From: JAWKUK01 sp041398605
Lineage (GTDB): Bacteria; Planctomycetota; UBA1135; GCA-002686595
Direction of reading: 5' to 3'
DNA: 64,000 bases
NCBI GenBank assembly: GCA_041398605.1
Contig: JAWKUK010000010.1
Location: 245,605-309,604 of the forward strand
Shown here: piece by piece, positions 8,227 to 17,181 of the stretch
Position numbering within the stretch: the stretch's first letter is position 1
Layout of the letters: each line of letters begins with the position of its first letter
Program-made: the position numbers and the translations under genes
The notes under the pieces: model-generated
Seen by the model: the letters and a program-made list of their open reading frames with translations, nothing else
The model's database searches: none
What the model was told of the DNA's origin: nothing

Positions 8227-10583
8227 TTGAAGCGCCACCACCTCGCCACGCTCGGAATCGCCGCGCTCGCCGCGCTCGTCGCCTACGGAGTGCGCAGCGT
8301 GCACTCCATCGCCCGCGCCACTGGCGGCGGGTGCATCGAGTCTGTCGACGCGGACTCGCAGTACCACGCGCGCAGGGTCGCCCGCGCGCTCGACACCGGC
8401 GGCGCCGTCGCGGCCAGGGATCCGCTCCTCGCGTGGCCCCTGTACCGGTCGCCGGCGGACGGCGGCGAGGGCGGCGCGCCGATCCCTTGGCCGCCCTACT
8501 ACGACGCGGCGCTCGCCGCCGTCGCAAAGCTGCGCTCGGGGCAGGGGGCGGCGTCGCCAGACGCCCCCGCGCCCGCGACCGACCGCGCCGATGACGCTGA
8601 CCGGGCCGACCGTGCTGACCGGGCTGACCGTGCCGACAGGGCTGACCGGGCCGAACGTGCTGACCGGGCCCGTCGCGTCGCCGCGGACACCGTCGCACGC
8701 GCCCCAGCATGGCTCGCTGCGCTGACGGCGGCGCTCGCTGCGCTCGCGGTCGCGTCGCTCGCGCGGCCGCGCGCGCCGCGCAGCGACCTCGGGGGCGAGC
8801 CAGGTGGACCCATGCGCGGCGCGAGCGCCGCCGCGCTGGTCGGCGCAGCCGTCGGCGGCCTCGGCGTCGCGCTCTCGTTCGCGCACCTGCGCTATTCGTT
8901 CGTCGGGATGGGCGACCACCACACTGCGGTGAGCTGCCTCTACGTCGTGCTCCTGATGATCGTCGCCAGCGCGTTCGGACCCGCGGCGCTCCGCGGCGTG
9001 CGCATGTCCGCAGTGCGAGGCGCGCTCGCGGGCCTCGTCGCCGGCGCGATGATGGGGACGTGGGTTGCGTCGCTCGCGCTCCTCGTGCCCGTGCAGGCGG
9101 CGCTCGCTTGGCTGGTCCTTCGGCCTGGTCGACCTGCACCCGTCGGCCTCGCGCTGTTCGCCGCGAGCTTCCACAAGGCGCTCGTCCTGGCGCTCGTGCC
9201 GGCGGTGCTCCTGAGCCCGGGGAGCAGCGCGCACCCGTTCGACGTCGTGAACCTGTCTTGGTTCCACGTTGCGTGGTTCGCGGCCTCCTGGCTGGCCTTC
9301 TCGCCGGTCGTGTTCCTGCCGGACTCCGCTGCGCGGCGTGCGCCTGCGCTGCTCGCGGGTGCGCTGCTCGCGGCCTTGCTCTTCGCTGCCCGCGGCGGCG
9401 CGCGCGAGGCGCTCGAGTGGGCGACCGCGGCCAACGCGTTCATGTCTTCGATCGCTGAGTCCCAGCCGTTCGGGTCCTTCGGCGCCGCCGCCAAGTGGCT
9501 CGGGCACGGCGCGTGGCTCGCGGCGCCCGCGCTCCTCATGGCCTGTGTACGCGTCCTGCGGCGTGAGGACGATCGGCTCGTTCCGTGGCTCTTTGCGCTC
9601 GCGCCGCTCGTCGTCGCGGCGTGTCTGCAGCGCCGCTTCAGCGAGGCGCTCGCGGCGCCGCTCGCGGTCCTCATCGGGTGGTTCGTCGCCGCGGTGTGGC
9701 GCGCCCGCGGCCCGCGGCTCGGCGCGGTCGTCGCTGCGCTCGCGCTCTCGCACGTCGGGACGCTACAAGCGACCTGGATGCGGCTGCGCGCGCCGTCCCA
9801 GGTCGCGACGGACGTGTCGCGGGCCCACGACGCGGTCGCCGAGGCGCTCGGGTACCTGCGCGGCCTCGAGCCGAGCGCGCGCCGCGGCGTGCTGGCTGAA
9901 TGGGACCACGGGCACGCGATCGAGTGGTGGGGCGAGGCGCCGACGGTCGCGACGAACTTCGGCCTCTATCTCGGCTTGGACGGGTTCCTTGATCCGTGGC
10001 GGTTCTTCTACGGCGTCGACGAAGGCGAGGCCGAGGCGCTGCTCGAGCGCCGCGACGTCAGCCACGTCTTGGTCACGCGGGACGCGCAGCGCAACCGCCT
10101 AGCCGCGTGCGCGGCGCTCGGGCGCGGCCCCTCGACGACGGCGGCTGGCGCCGGACGGTGCTGGCGCGGCTCTTGGCGTCGGACCCCGGCGACGCCGAGT
10201 CGCACCCGGGCTTTCTGCGCCTCGTCGCGGCCGGCTCGCGGGCGGGCGCGCCCTACGCGCGGCTCTATGAGCGCGTCGCAGGCGCGCGCGTCGTCGTGCC
10301 CGGGACGCCCGGGGAGTCCGTGACCGTGCGGATGCGCGTGACGGACGGCGCGGGGGGCTTCCTTTGGTCCACTTCGGCGACGATCGGCCCTGCGGGCGAG
10401 GCCGTCCTGCGTGTGCCCTATAGCGTCGAACCGCGCCCGGAAATGTCCCCGGTCGCCGCCTCGGATGCCGTGTCCGCAGGCCGCGCCGTCCGGGCGGAGC
10501 TGGTCATCGGAGGTCGTCCGCAGGCCCTCGACATCCAAGAGTCCGAGGTGCGACTCGGGCTCCGCGTGGTGACGGTGCGGTAA
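8227..10583 (+). CDS. STT3-like membrane oligosaccharyltransferase/glycosyltransferase, one apparent frameshift
   Basis: A multi-spanning membrane protein with an early acidic loop motif (CIESVDADSQYHARR), a GDHHTAVSCLYVV segment matching the second acidic/His loop of STT3 enzymes, and AEWDHGHAIEWWGEAP resembling the WWDYG region. STT3 proteins transfer lipid-linked glycans to protein; here the transferase role is inferred from these motifs. The frame breaks in the CCCC run at 10128-10131 (continues PLDDGGWRRTVLARLL) and is repaired by one added C; the tail ends LRVVTVR at 10583 with a beta-rich domain. The start is TTG 8227, because an upstream ATG runs into a stop. A nine-base minisatellite at about 8580-8680 encodes a DRA-repeat loop. 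Confidence 0.72.
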
Positions 10584-10697
10584 ACGTGCCGGCCGGCGCT
10601 TCGGCCATCCTCGCGACAGGCCGATAAGCGGGGGCCGATCATTGGGGTCCGATACGAGGGCCCCGATGAGAGGGGGAGGAAGACGAACTTCTTTCTT

Positions 10698-10720
10698 ACA
10701 GGGAGATTGACGATCCCTGT
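10698..10720 (+). promoter_or_regulatory. Inverted repeat upstream of the exported protein gene
   Basis: A 7-bp stem (ACAGGGA and TCCCTGT) with a 9-base loop, 66 bp upstream of the GTG start of the next gene. It could be an operator or a 5'-leader hairpin. Nothing else identifies it. Confidence 0.4.
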
Positions 10721-10785
10721 CGTAGATGACGTGTTCTGCGCGGGTATCCGTTGCCCCGCCGCCCCGACTGCCGACTGAGGTCACC

Positions 10786-12258
10786 GTGATCACCGCTTGC
10801 CTATTCTCGACCACCGCGTTGCTCCTGGCACCGGCGCCCCAGGGCGCCTCCGACGAAACGCGGCTGGTGCCGCACCGCGAGCTCGCTAACGAGTTCCTAC
10901 AGAAGCACGGGATCGACCCCGCGGCCGACCCGACCAGCACCTCGATCGAGGCGCTGCTCGAAGAGCAGTTCTTCCACGCGAAGTTCGGGCTCCTCGACAT
11001 CGCGATGGACGCGAGCCTCACGGAGGACAAGCGCAACTGCGAGGACTTCATGGCGATGGCGCTCGCCGTGACCCGCCTCCAGGCCCACTTCGTCGAGCAG
11101 GCGAACGCGACCGACGCCGCAGGCAAGCAGGCGCTCGCGGACGCGAAGGCGCTCGTCGCTTGGGTCGGCGGCCAGCGCGGTGACGCGCTCGCGGCCGCGG
11201 CCCAGGGCAAAGCCGGCGACCTGTTATCGACCCTCGCGCCGCCGCCAGCGGTGCGGGACGCCGCCGCGCGCTTCGAGACGTACATGCTGAGCGGCGCCGC
11301 CGTCGGCGCTGCGCGCGAAGGCGTGCAGCCCGAGGTGATGCTGCTCGCGCCCAAGCGCCGCGACTTCCATGTGTTGCTCGGCCTCTTCGGGTGGCTGATG
11401 CCTGACTTGCAGGGCGTCTATTGGCACGACGGCACCATCCCGTGGACGAACACGTACTTCAACGCGGTGACCGTCGTTGCGCTCGAGTATCACACCGGCG
11501 ACAAGGCCGCGGGCTCAATCTACGCCGGCATCGACACGAACGCGCGCAACCCCACGGCGATGCAGCAGCAGGTCGTGCAGCTCGCCGCGAACGCGATGTT
11601 AACGAACCTCTACGGCGACCGCATCCCGCCCGCGCTCGTCGGCGCGATGGCGATCAACGCCGTGATCGACCTCTTCGGCGAGTGCGCGACGCGCGTCGAT
11701 GGCGACCTGCGCGAGCGCCGCACCGAGGCGCGCGAGGTCTTCATCCCGGGCGGCCAATCCGAGGGCGGCATGCTGCCGCCGAACTTCGCCAACAGCCGCT
11801 TCCGCGGCGAGGAGGGCAAGGACCGCTTCGTTGCGCCGCTCAAGGGGTGCCAATCAGCCGGCGGCACGCAGGCGAAGCAGGAGCGGAAGAAGGGCAACAT
11901 CGAGCACTTTCAGATCCTCGATGACACGCAGGCCAAGCGGCTCGTCGTCTCGGCGCCGCTGCTCGGCACCCCGGCGGCCGCGATGCCGCCGCTGCCCGAG
12001 GCCTACTACTCGGACGGCGCCGAGTTCTTCCGCGCCTATCGGACGTGCTTCCTCTTCTGGCTCGAGACCCAGGGCGGCGGCAACAAGAAGAAGTCGGACG
12101 AGCTCTACGGCGTCCTCCTGCGCGAGCTCGCGGCGCTCGACTCGTCGGCCAACCTGGAGGCGGTCATCGAGAAGGTCTACGGCCGCCCGTTGAGCAGCGC
12201 GAAGCCGGGCAAGAACGACCTCGAGGGGCGCTTCCTCGCCTGGCTCGCGAAGCAGTGA
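10786..12258 (+). CDS. Exported protein of unknown function
   Basis: A 490-residue protein. GTG 10786 is chosen because GAGG lies a few bases upstream and the first residues form a signal peptide (VITACLFSTTALLLAPAPQG). The mature part is a soluble mixed-composition protein with no motif I recognise; conspicuous segments are FHVLLGLFGWLMPDLQGVYW, YFNAVTVVALEYHTGDKAAG and AMAINAVIDLFGECATRVDG. The regular codon use and long open frame support a real gene. It ends in a strong palindromic terminator shared with the convergent RND permease gene. A longer in-frame start at 10726 would lack a signal peptide. Confidence 0.75.
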   Translation: MITACLFSTTALLLAPAPQGASDETRLVPHRELANEFLQKHGIDPAADPTSTSIEALLEEQFFHAKFGLLDIAMDASLTEDKRNCEDFMAMALAVTRLQAHFVEQANATDAAGKQALADAKALVAWVGGQRGDALAAAAQGKAGDLLSTLAPPPAVRDAAARFETYMLSGAAVGAAREGVQPEVMLLAPKRRDFHVLLGLFGWLMPDLQGVYWHDGTIPWTNTYFNAVTVVALEYHTGDKAAGSIYAGIDTNARNPTAMQQQVVQLAANAMLTNLYGDRIPPALVGAMAINAVIDLFGECATRVDGDLRERRTEAREVFIPGGQSEGGMLPPNFANSRFRGEEGKDRFVAPLKGCQSAGGTQAKQERKKGNIEHFQILDDTQAKRLVVSAPLLGTPAAAMPPLPEAYYSDGAEFFRAYRTCFLFWLETQGGGNKKKSDELYGVLLRELAALDSSANLEAVIEKVYGRPLSSAKPGKNDLEGRFLAWLAKQ

Positions 12259-12289
12259 AACGAGCGCGCTGGGCTGGTCCGAGAGCGGC

Positions 12290-12329
12290 GCCGGGCCCCT
12301 GATCGCCGCGCGGCGATCAGGGGCCCGGC
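12290..12329. terminator. Perfect 40-bp palindrome, bidirectional terminator
   Basis: Arms of exactly 20 bp with no spacer (left arm GCCGGGCCCCTGATCGCCGC, right arm its reverse complement), placed between two convergent stop codons at 12258 and 12356. Position and symmetry support a two-way transcription terminator. Confidence 0.8.
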
Positions 12330-12355
12330 TCGTTCACGCGCGTCGCGACGTGGGC

Positions 12356-15300
12356 TCAGGCGGCCTTGGCCGAGCGCTCGCGGGCGAGCATCGTCCACTC
12401 GAGCAAGACCGGCACGAGCACCAGGGTGAAGACCGTCGAGACGACGAGGCCGCCGACGACGACCGCGCCGAGGCCGCGGTAGAGCTCCGAGCCTGAGCCA
12501 GGCATCAGCACCAGCGGCAACATACCGCCGACCGACGTCAGGGTGCTCATCGCGATCGGCCGCACGCGCGTGCGCACGGACTCGGCGATGCCGTCGCGGA
12601 TCGTGTACCCGTCGCGCCGCACGAAGTGCAGCGCTTGGTGCACGATCAGGATCGCGTTGTTGACGACGACGCCGGCGAGGATCACGAAGCCGAGGATCGT
12701 CAGCACGTCCATGTTCTGCACGGGCATGTAGCGGTCGCCGAGGCTCCACTGGTGGACGATCCCGAGGCCGATGAAGCCGCCGAGGGTCGCCAGCGGCACG
12801 CTGACGAGGATGACCAGCGGATAGAGCCAGCTCTGGAACAGGACGACCATCAGGAGGTAGACGACCGTCAGGGCGAGGAAGAGGGAGCTCGACAGGAGGC
12901 CGACGAACGAGCCGTCCCCGGCGAGGGCCTGCTTGATGTCCGTCAGCTTGCCGGCCGAGCCCGTGAAGCGGACCTCGACGTCGGGCGCGATCGCGCCACC
13001 GGCGCGCAGGCCCGCGACGAGCTCTTCGACGCGCCCGAGCGCCGCCTCGAGCGGCATCCCGGCGGGCGGTGAGAGCTCGAGCGTGATCGCGCGCTGCCGG
13101 TCGACGCGCTTGATGCGGTCGGCCGCCGTGACGCGCTCCACGTGCGCGATGCTGCCGAGGTCGACGACGCGGCCGTCGGGCGTCGCCATCGGCGTCGAGA
13201 GCAGCGCGGGGATCGGGTCGGCGCCGCGCGACGCGGGCGAGACGAGCTTCAGGTCCTTCAGCTCGCCTTCGATCTCGAACTGGCGCGGGACGAGGATGCC
13301 GTCGCCGTTCGCTTGTACGGCGTAGCCCAGGTCCTGGCGCGTCAGGCCGACCTCCCGCAGCCGCTCGTCATCCGGCGTGAAGCGCAGCTCGGGCGACGGC
13401 AGGTTGAACGTCGAGGGGTCGGGCTGGATCGCGTACGGCCCGAACTCCGGGATCAGCGCGCCCATCAACGCGCCCGCGGCGGGGACGATCGTGTCGAGCT
13501 CGCGCGCGGTCAGGTCGATGTTGATCGCCGAGCCCGTCGTGCCGCCGGTGCGGAACAGCGGCAGTTGCAGCGCGAACGTGAACACGTCCGGCGCCACGTC
13601 GGGCCCCGCGGCCCATTGCAGCAGCGCGGCGGCGTCGGTCGCCTTGCGGCTGTCCGCGGCGATCGCGCCGTGGAACATGCGCCCGTCGATGCCGACGAGG
13701 AAGTAGTGGTCCAGCGCGGGCGGCAGGATCATCTCGCCGGTGCGCGTCGGGATCTCGGTGCGAGCGTCGGGGCCGAGCGCCGCGCCGTCACGGGCGACGG
13801 CCTCGATCTCGAAGCGGTCGCCCGCGGCCTCCCAATAGGGCCGCACGCGGGCCTCGATGCGGTCGCCGATCTCGGCGAGCTGGTCGAGGTTGTATGCGGG
13901 CGGCGGGAACAGGATGCCGAACGCGATGTTGCGGTTCCCGGTGGGCAGGTAGTCGAGGGGCGGCACCAGGACGCGGATGCCGAACACGGTGAGGAACAAG
14001 AACGCGCCGACCGTGATCGCGCCGCGGGCGCGGCTCGCGCTCAGCCACCGGAAGAGGCCTCCGATGCCCCGGGGGAGGTCGCCCAGCGACGCCACGGCGC
14101 GCTTGAAGCGGCCGAACGCGGTGTGGGTCTCGACGTGCGCCCGCGCGGCGCGGCTGCGCTCGCGCTCCGCGAGGCGCGCGGCGAGGCGCTCAGAGAGCAG
14201 CGCCGCCGCGGCTGACGGGATGACGGTGATCGAGACGATCAGGGACAGCCCGACGCTGGCGACGATCGCCAGCGCGATGTCGCGGAAGAGCTGGCCCGCG
14301 GAGTCCTGGATCAACAGGATCGGCGCGAACACGACCATCGTCGTCAGGGTCGAGGCGACGACGGCGCCCGCGACCTCCTGGGTGCCGTCGATGCAGGCCT
14401 CGCGCACGCTCTTCTTCATCTCCAGGTGCCTGAAGATGTTCTCGATGACGACGATCGCGTTGTCGACCACCATGCCGACCGCGAACGCCATCCCGGCGAG
14501 CGAGATGATGTTGACCGAGCGCCCGAGGCCCACGAGCACGACGACCGCGACGACGACCGAGATCGGGATCGCGATCGCGATGATGCCGACCGTGCGCAGC
14601 GAGCGCAGGAACAGCATCAAGACCAACATCGCCAGCGCGCCGCCGACGAAGATGTTGTTGCGGACGAGCGCGATCGCGTCCTTGACGTAGGTGGTCGAGT
14701 CGTAGGTCTTGACGAGCTTCAGTGAGCCGTGGATGTCGAGGCGCGAGGCTTCGAGCGCCAGGAGGCCGCCCGGCGCGTTCAGCGCCGCGAGCTCCGCGTC
14801 CACGGCGTCGATCGTCTCGAGGAGGTTCGCGCCGGCCTCGAGCTGGAAGTTGAAGAACGGCATCAGGTGCCCGCGCGCGCGGGCCCAGTTGGTGCGCTCC
14901 TTGAGGCCTACGCGGACGTCGGCGACGTCGCGCAGGAGGACCGTGCCGGCGGCCTCGCGGCGCAGCACGAGCTCTTCGACCTGGCGCGCCTCGGTGAAGC
15001 GCCCGACGGCGCGCACGCGCACGTCGTTCTTGCCCTCGGTGAGCTTGCCGGCGGACCAGTTGCCGTTCTCGGCGCGCAGGATGCGCACGAGGTCGGCGTA
15101 CGTCACGCCGCGGTCGGCGAGGCGCACGGGGTCGACGAGGATCTGCAGCTCGCGCTCGCGCGCGCCGAGCAGGCCGACCTCGGCGACGCCAGGCAAGCGC
15201 TCGAGGCGCGGCAAGAGGCGCTTGGCGGCGAAGTCGCGCAGCGTCGTCGGGTCGAAGTCGGGGTCGCTGCATGCGAGCCCGACCCACGAGATGTAGTCGA

Positions 15301-15703
15301 CGGAGTCGGGGTCGACGTCGACGACGACGGGCTTGTTGACGCTCTCGGGGTACCCGGGCACTTCGGCGAGGCGCAGGTCGACCTCGGTGCGCGCGTCGGC
15401 GATGTCCGTGCCGGTGCGGAACTCGAGGCGGATCTGACCTTGCCCAGCCTGGCTGGTCGAGGTCATCTGCAGGAGGCCCGACAGGTTGCCGAGCCGCTCT
15501 TCCTGCGGCTCGATGACGTCGGTCTCGATCTCTTGGGCCGAGGCGCCCTCCCAGGTCGTCGTGACCGCGATGACGACGGATTGGACCTCGGGGGTCATCT
15601 GGATCGGCACGCGCAGGAGCGCGACGAGGCCGGCCAGGAGCGAGAGGATGATGCCGACGCTGACCGTGATCGGTTGCTCGACGGCGAGGCGAATGAAGCG
15701 CAT
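12356..15703 (-). CDS. RND-family efflux permease (AcrB/HAE1-like)
   Basis: A 1115-residue inner-membrane proton-driven exporter. It begins MRFIRLAVEQPITVSVGI, the usual RND first helix, has the porter-domain segment LRVPIQMTPEVQSVVIAVTT, and the repeated-half topology of two six-helix bundles with two large periplasmic loops. The TM4 motif is VGMVVDNAIVVIENIFRH, with one Asp followed by Asn rather than the Asp-Asp pair of E. coli AcrB. The C-terminal half repeats this with ILGFVILAGVVVNNAILIVH. The adaptor gene lies 54 bp upstream on the same strand, forming a two-gene operon. No TolC-like outer-membrane channel is seen in the window. The exported substrate is unknown. Confidence 0.95.
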   Translation of the reverse strand: MRFIRLAVEQPITVSVGIILSLLAGLVALLRVPIQMTPEVQSVVIAVTTTWEGASAQEIETDVIEPQEERLGNLSGLLQMTSTSQAGQGQIRLEFRTGTDIADARTEVDLRLAEVPGYPESVNKPVVVDVDPDSVDYISWVGLACSDPDFDPTTLRDFAAKRLLPRLERLPGVAEVGLLGARERELQILVDPVRLADRGVTYADLVRILRAENGNWSAGKLTEGKNDVRVRAVGRFTEARQVEELVLRREAAGTVLLRDVADVRVGLKERTNWARARGHLMPFFNFQLEAGANLLETIDAVDAELAALNAPGGLLALEASRLDIHGSLKLVKTYDSTTYVKDAIALVRNNIFVGGALAMLVLMLFLRSLRTVGIIAIAIPISVVVAVVVLVGLGRSVNIISLAGMAFAVGMVVDNAIVVIENIFRHLEMKKSVREACIDGTQEVAGAVVASTLTTMVVFAPILLIQDSAGQLFRDIALAIVASVGLSLIVSITVIPSAAAALLSERLAARLAERERSRAARAHVETHTAFGRFKRAVASLGDLPRGIGGLFRWLSASRARGAITVGAFLFLTVFGIRVLVPPLDYLPTGNRNIAFGILFPPPAYNLDQLAEIGDRIEARVRPYWEAAGDRFEIEAVARDGAALGPDARTEIPTRTGEMILPPALDHYFLVGIDGRMFHGAIAADSRKATDAAALLQWAAGPDVAPDVFTFALQLPLFRTGGTTGSAINIDLTARELDTIVPAAGALMGALIPEFGPYAIQPDPSTFNLPSPELRFTPDDERLREVGLTRQDLGYAVQANGDGILVPRQFEIEGELKDLKLVSPASRGADPIPALLSTPMATPDGRVVDLGSIAHVERVTAADRIKRVDRQRAITLELSPPAGMPLEAALGRVEELVAGLRAGGAIAPDVEVRFTGSAGKLTDIKQALAGDGSFVGLLSSSLFLALTVVYLLMVVLFQSWLYPLVILVSVPLATLGGFIGLGIVHQWSLGDRYMPVQNMDVLTILGFVILAGVVVNNAILIVHQALHFVRRDGYTIRDGIAESVRTRVRPIAMSTLTSVGGMLPLVLMPGSGSELYRGLGAVVVGGLVVSTVFTLVLVPVLLEWTMLARERSAKAA

Positions 15704-15757
15704 CGTTGGGGGACCTCAATGCGGCGCGCGGTGAGGCGCGCGCCTGCGGCCGGTGGT

Positions 15758-16933
15758 TCAGCGATTCGCGCCGAGGGGGGTGCGGTCGACGGTGGCGACG
15801 ACGGCGGTGCCGGGGAAGAGGCGCTCGTTGCCTTCGGTGACGACGAGCGCGCCCGCTTGCAGCGCGCCGGGCTCGATGGCGACCTCGCGGTCGGCCTCGA
15901 AGCGGATGACCACCGGCACCATCGCCGCGGTCCCTTGCACGCCGGCTTCGCCGCCTTCACCCATGACGACCATGACGGCCACGCCGCTGGGGCGGTAGAC
16001 GAGCGCGTCCTTCGGCACCATCAGCGCCTCGCTCGTCGCGCCGATCGGCAGCCACGCGGACGCGGAGACGCCGGGGGAGAGGCCTTTTGAGCGATCGCTC
16101 GCCGCGGGGTCCTGGACGAGGGTCGCGATCAGCGGGAACGTGCGCGAGCGCGCGTCGACGCGCGGGACGATGCGCGGGGCGACGGCGCGGCGCGGCGTGC
16201 GTTCGGCGCCGACCTCGATGACGAGGTCGTCGCCGAGCGAGCCGAACAGGCCGAGCAAGCGCTCGGGCACGTCGAGCCAGACTTCGAGCGCGCTGGAGGA
16301 CAAGAGCGTGACGACGGGGTCGCCTGCTTTGACCCACTCGCCGAGCTCGACGTGGCGTTCGACGACGACGCCGTCGAACGGCGCGCGCAGCGTGGCGTCG
16401 TGCAGGCGCACGTCGGCCAGCGCGAGCTCTGCGCCGAGCGCATCGAGCCGCCGCGCGGCCGCGGTGGCTTGCGCTTCTGCGACGGCGAGCAATGTCCGGG
16501 CGCGGCGCAGGTCGCGCTGCGAGACGGCGTCGTTCTTGGCGGCGGCCTCGAGCCCGACGAGGTCTTCGCGCGCGTCGGTGACCTCGGCGGTGCGCTGGAT
16601 CTGGGTCGCCGCGGCCGCGGCGGAGGCGGCGACGAGCGACGCGCGCGTGGCCTCGAGCCGCCGTGTGTCGACGACGAGGAGCGTGTCGCCGGCGGCGACG
16701 CGTTGCCCTTCGCGCACCTCGAAGCGCGCGACGGGTCCTTCTTCGAGGGCCGCGAGGACGGCCTCGGACGCGGCGCGTAGCCCGCCGATGACGCGCTCGC
16801 GCTGGACGACCTCCCGCGCCTCGACGACCCGCGCGGTGACGGGCGCGGGCGGACGCTCTTGGGCGTAGGAGGGAGCGGAGAGGCCGAGGAGCGAGAGCGC
16901 GAGGGCGCTGACGATGGGTGAGCTGCGTCGCAT
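15758..16933 (-). CDS. RND efflux periplasmic adaptor subunit (membrane-fusion protein)
   Basis: A 391-residue HlyD/AcrA-type adaptor with a signal peptide (MRRSSPIVSALALSLLGLSA, cleavage near SYAQE). The lipoyl halves are visible as EGPVARFEVREGQRVAAGDT and LRAPFDGVVVERHVELGEWV, separated by an Ala-rich alpha-helical hairpin (about residues 95-165); a beta-barrel domain follows (VWLDVPERLLGLF). It bridges the downstream permease to an outer-membrane channel. About 250 bp separate its start from the neighbouring gene, so the operon promoter should lie in 16934-17181. Confidence 0.93.
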   Translation of the reverse strand: MRRSSPIVSALALSLLGLSAPSYAQERPPAPVTARVVEAREVVQRERVIGGLRAASEAVLAALEEGPVARFEVREGQRVAAGDTLLVVDTRRLEATRASLVAASAAAAATQIQRTAEVTDAREDLVGLEAAAKNDAVSQRDLRRARTLLAVAEAQATAAARRLDALGAELALADVRLHDATLRAPFDGVVVERHVELGEWVKAGDPVVTLLSSSALEVWLDVPERLLGLFGSLGDDLVIEVGAERTPRRAVAPRIVPRVDARSRTFPLIATLVQDPAASDRSKGLSPGVSASAWLPIGATSEALMVPKDALVYRPSGVAVMVVMGEGGEAGVQGTAAMVPVVIRFEADREVAIEPGALQAGALVVTEGNERLFPGTAVVATVDRTPLGANR

Positions 16934-17181
16934 GGGGGAGTCCCGTGATTAGGCGCGAAGCCAGCAAGGTACCAGGGGCCCGCTGAGAATCCGGCGCTGC
17001 GACTCCGAATCTCCCGCCCCCACGACCGCCGCCACCGCGGCAGTTCACCTCACCCCGCGGGCCGAGGTGGCGTTCGAGCGCGCTTCGCTCTTCGCGAACA
17101 GCGGCGGAGACCAGCAACGCCAGGGTCGGTCGCGGGGCCCGTGGGCCGGGAGCCTTGTGTGCAGCCCCTTAACCAACGGCG

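Noticed and set aside
7657..9753. A 698-residue antisense frame over the STT3-like gene
   Set aside because: Arg-rich composition typical of GC shadows and it includes the complement of the DRA minisatellite; the sense strand has STT3 motifs.
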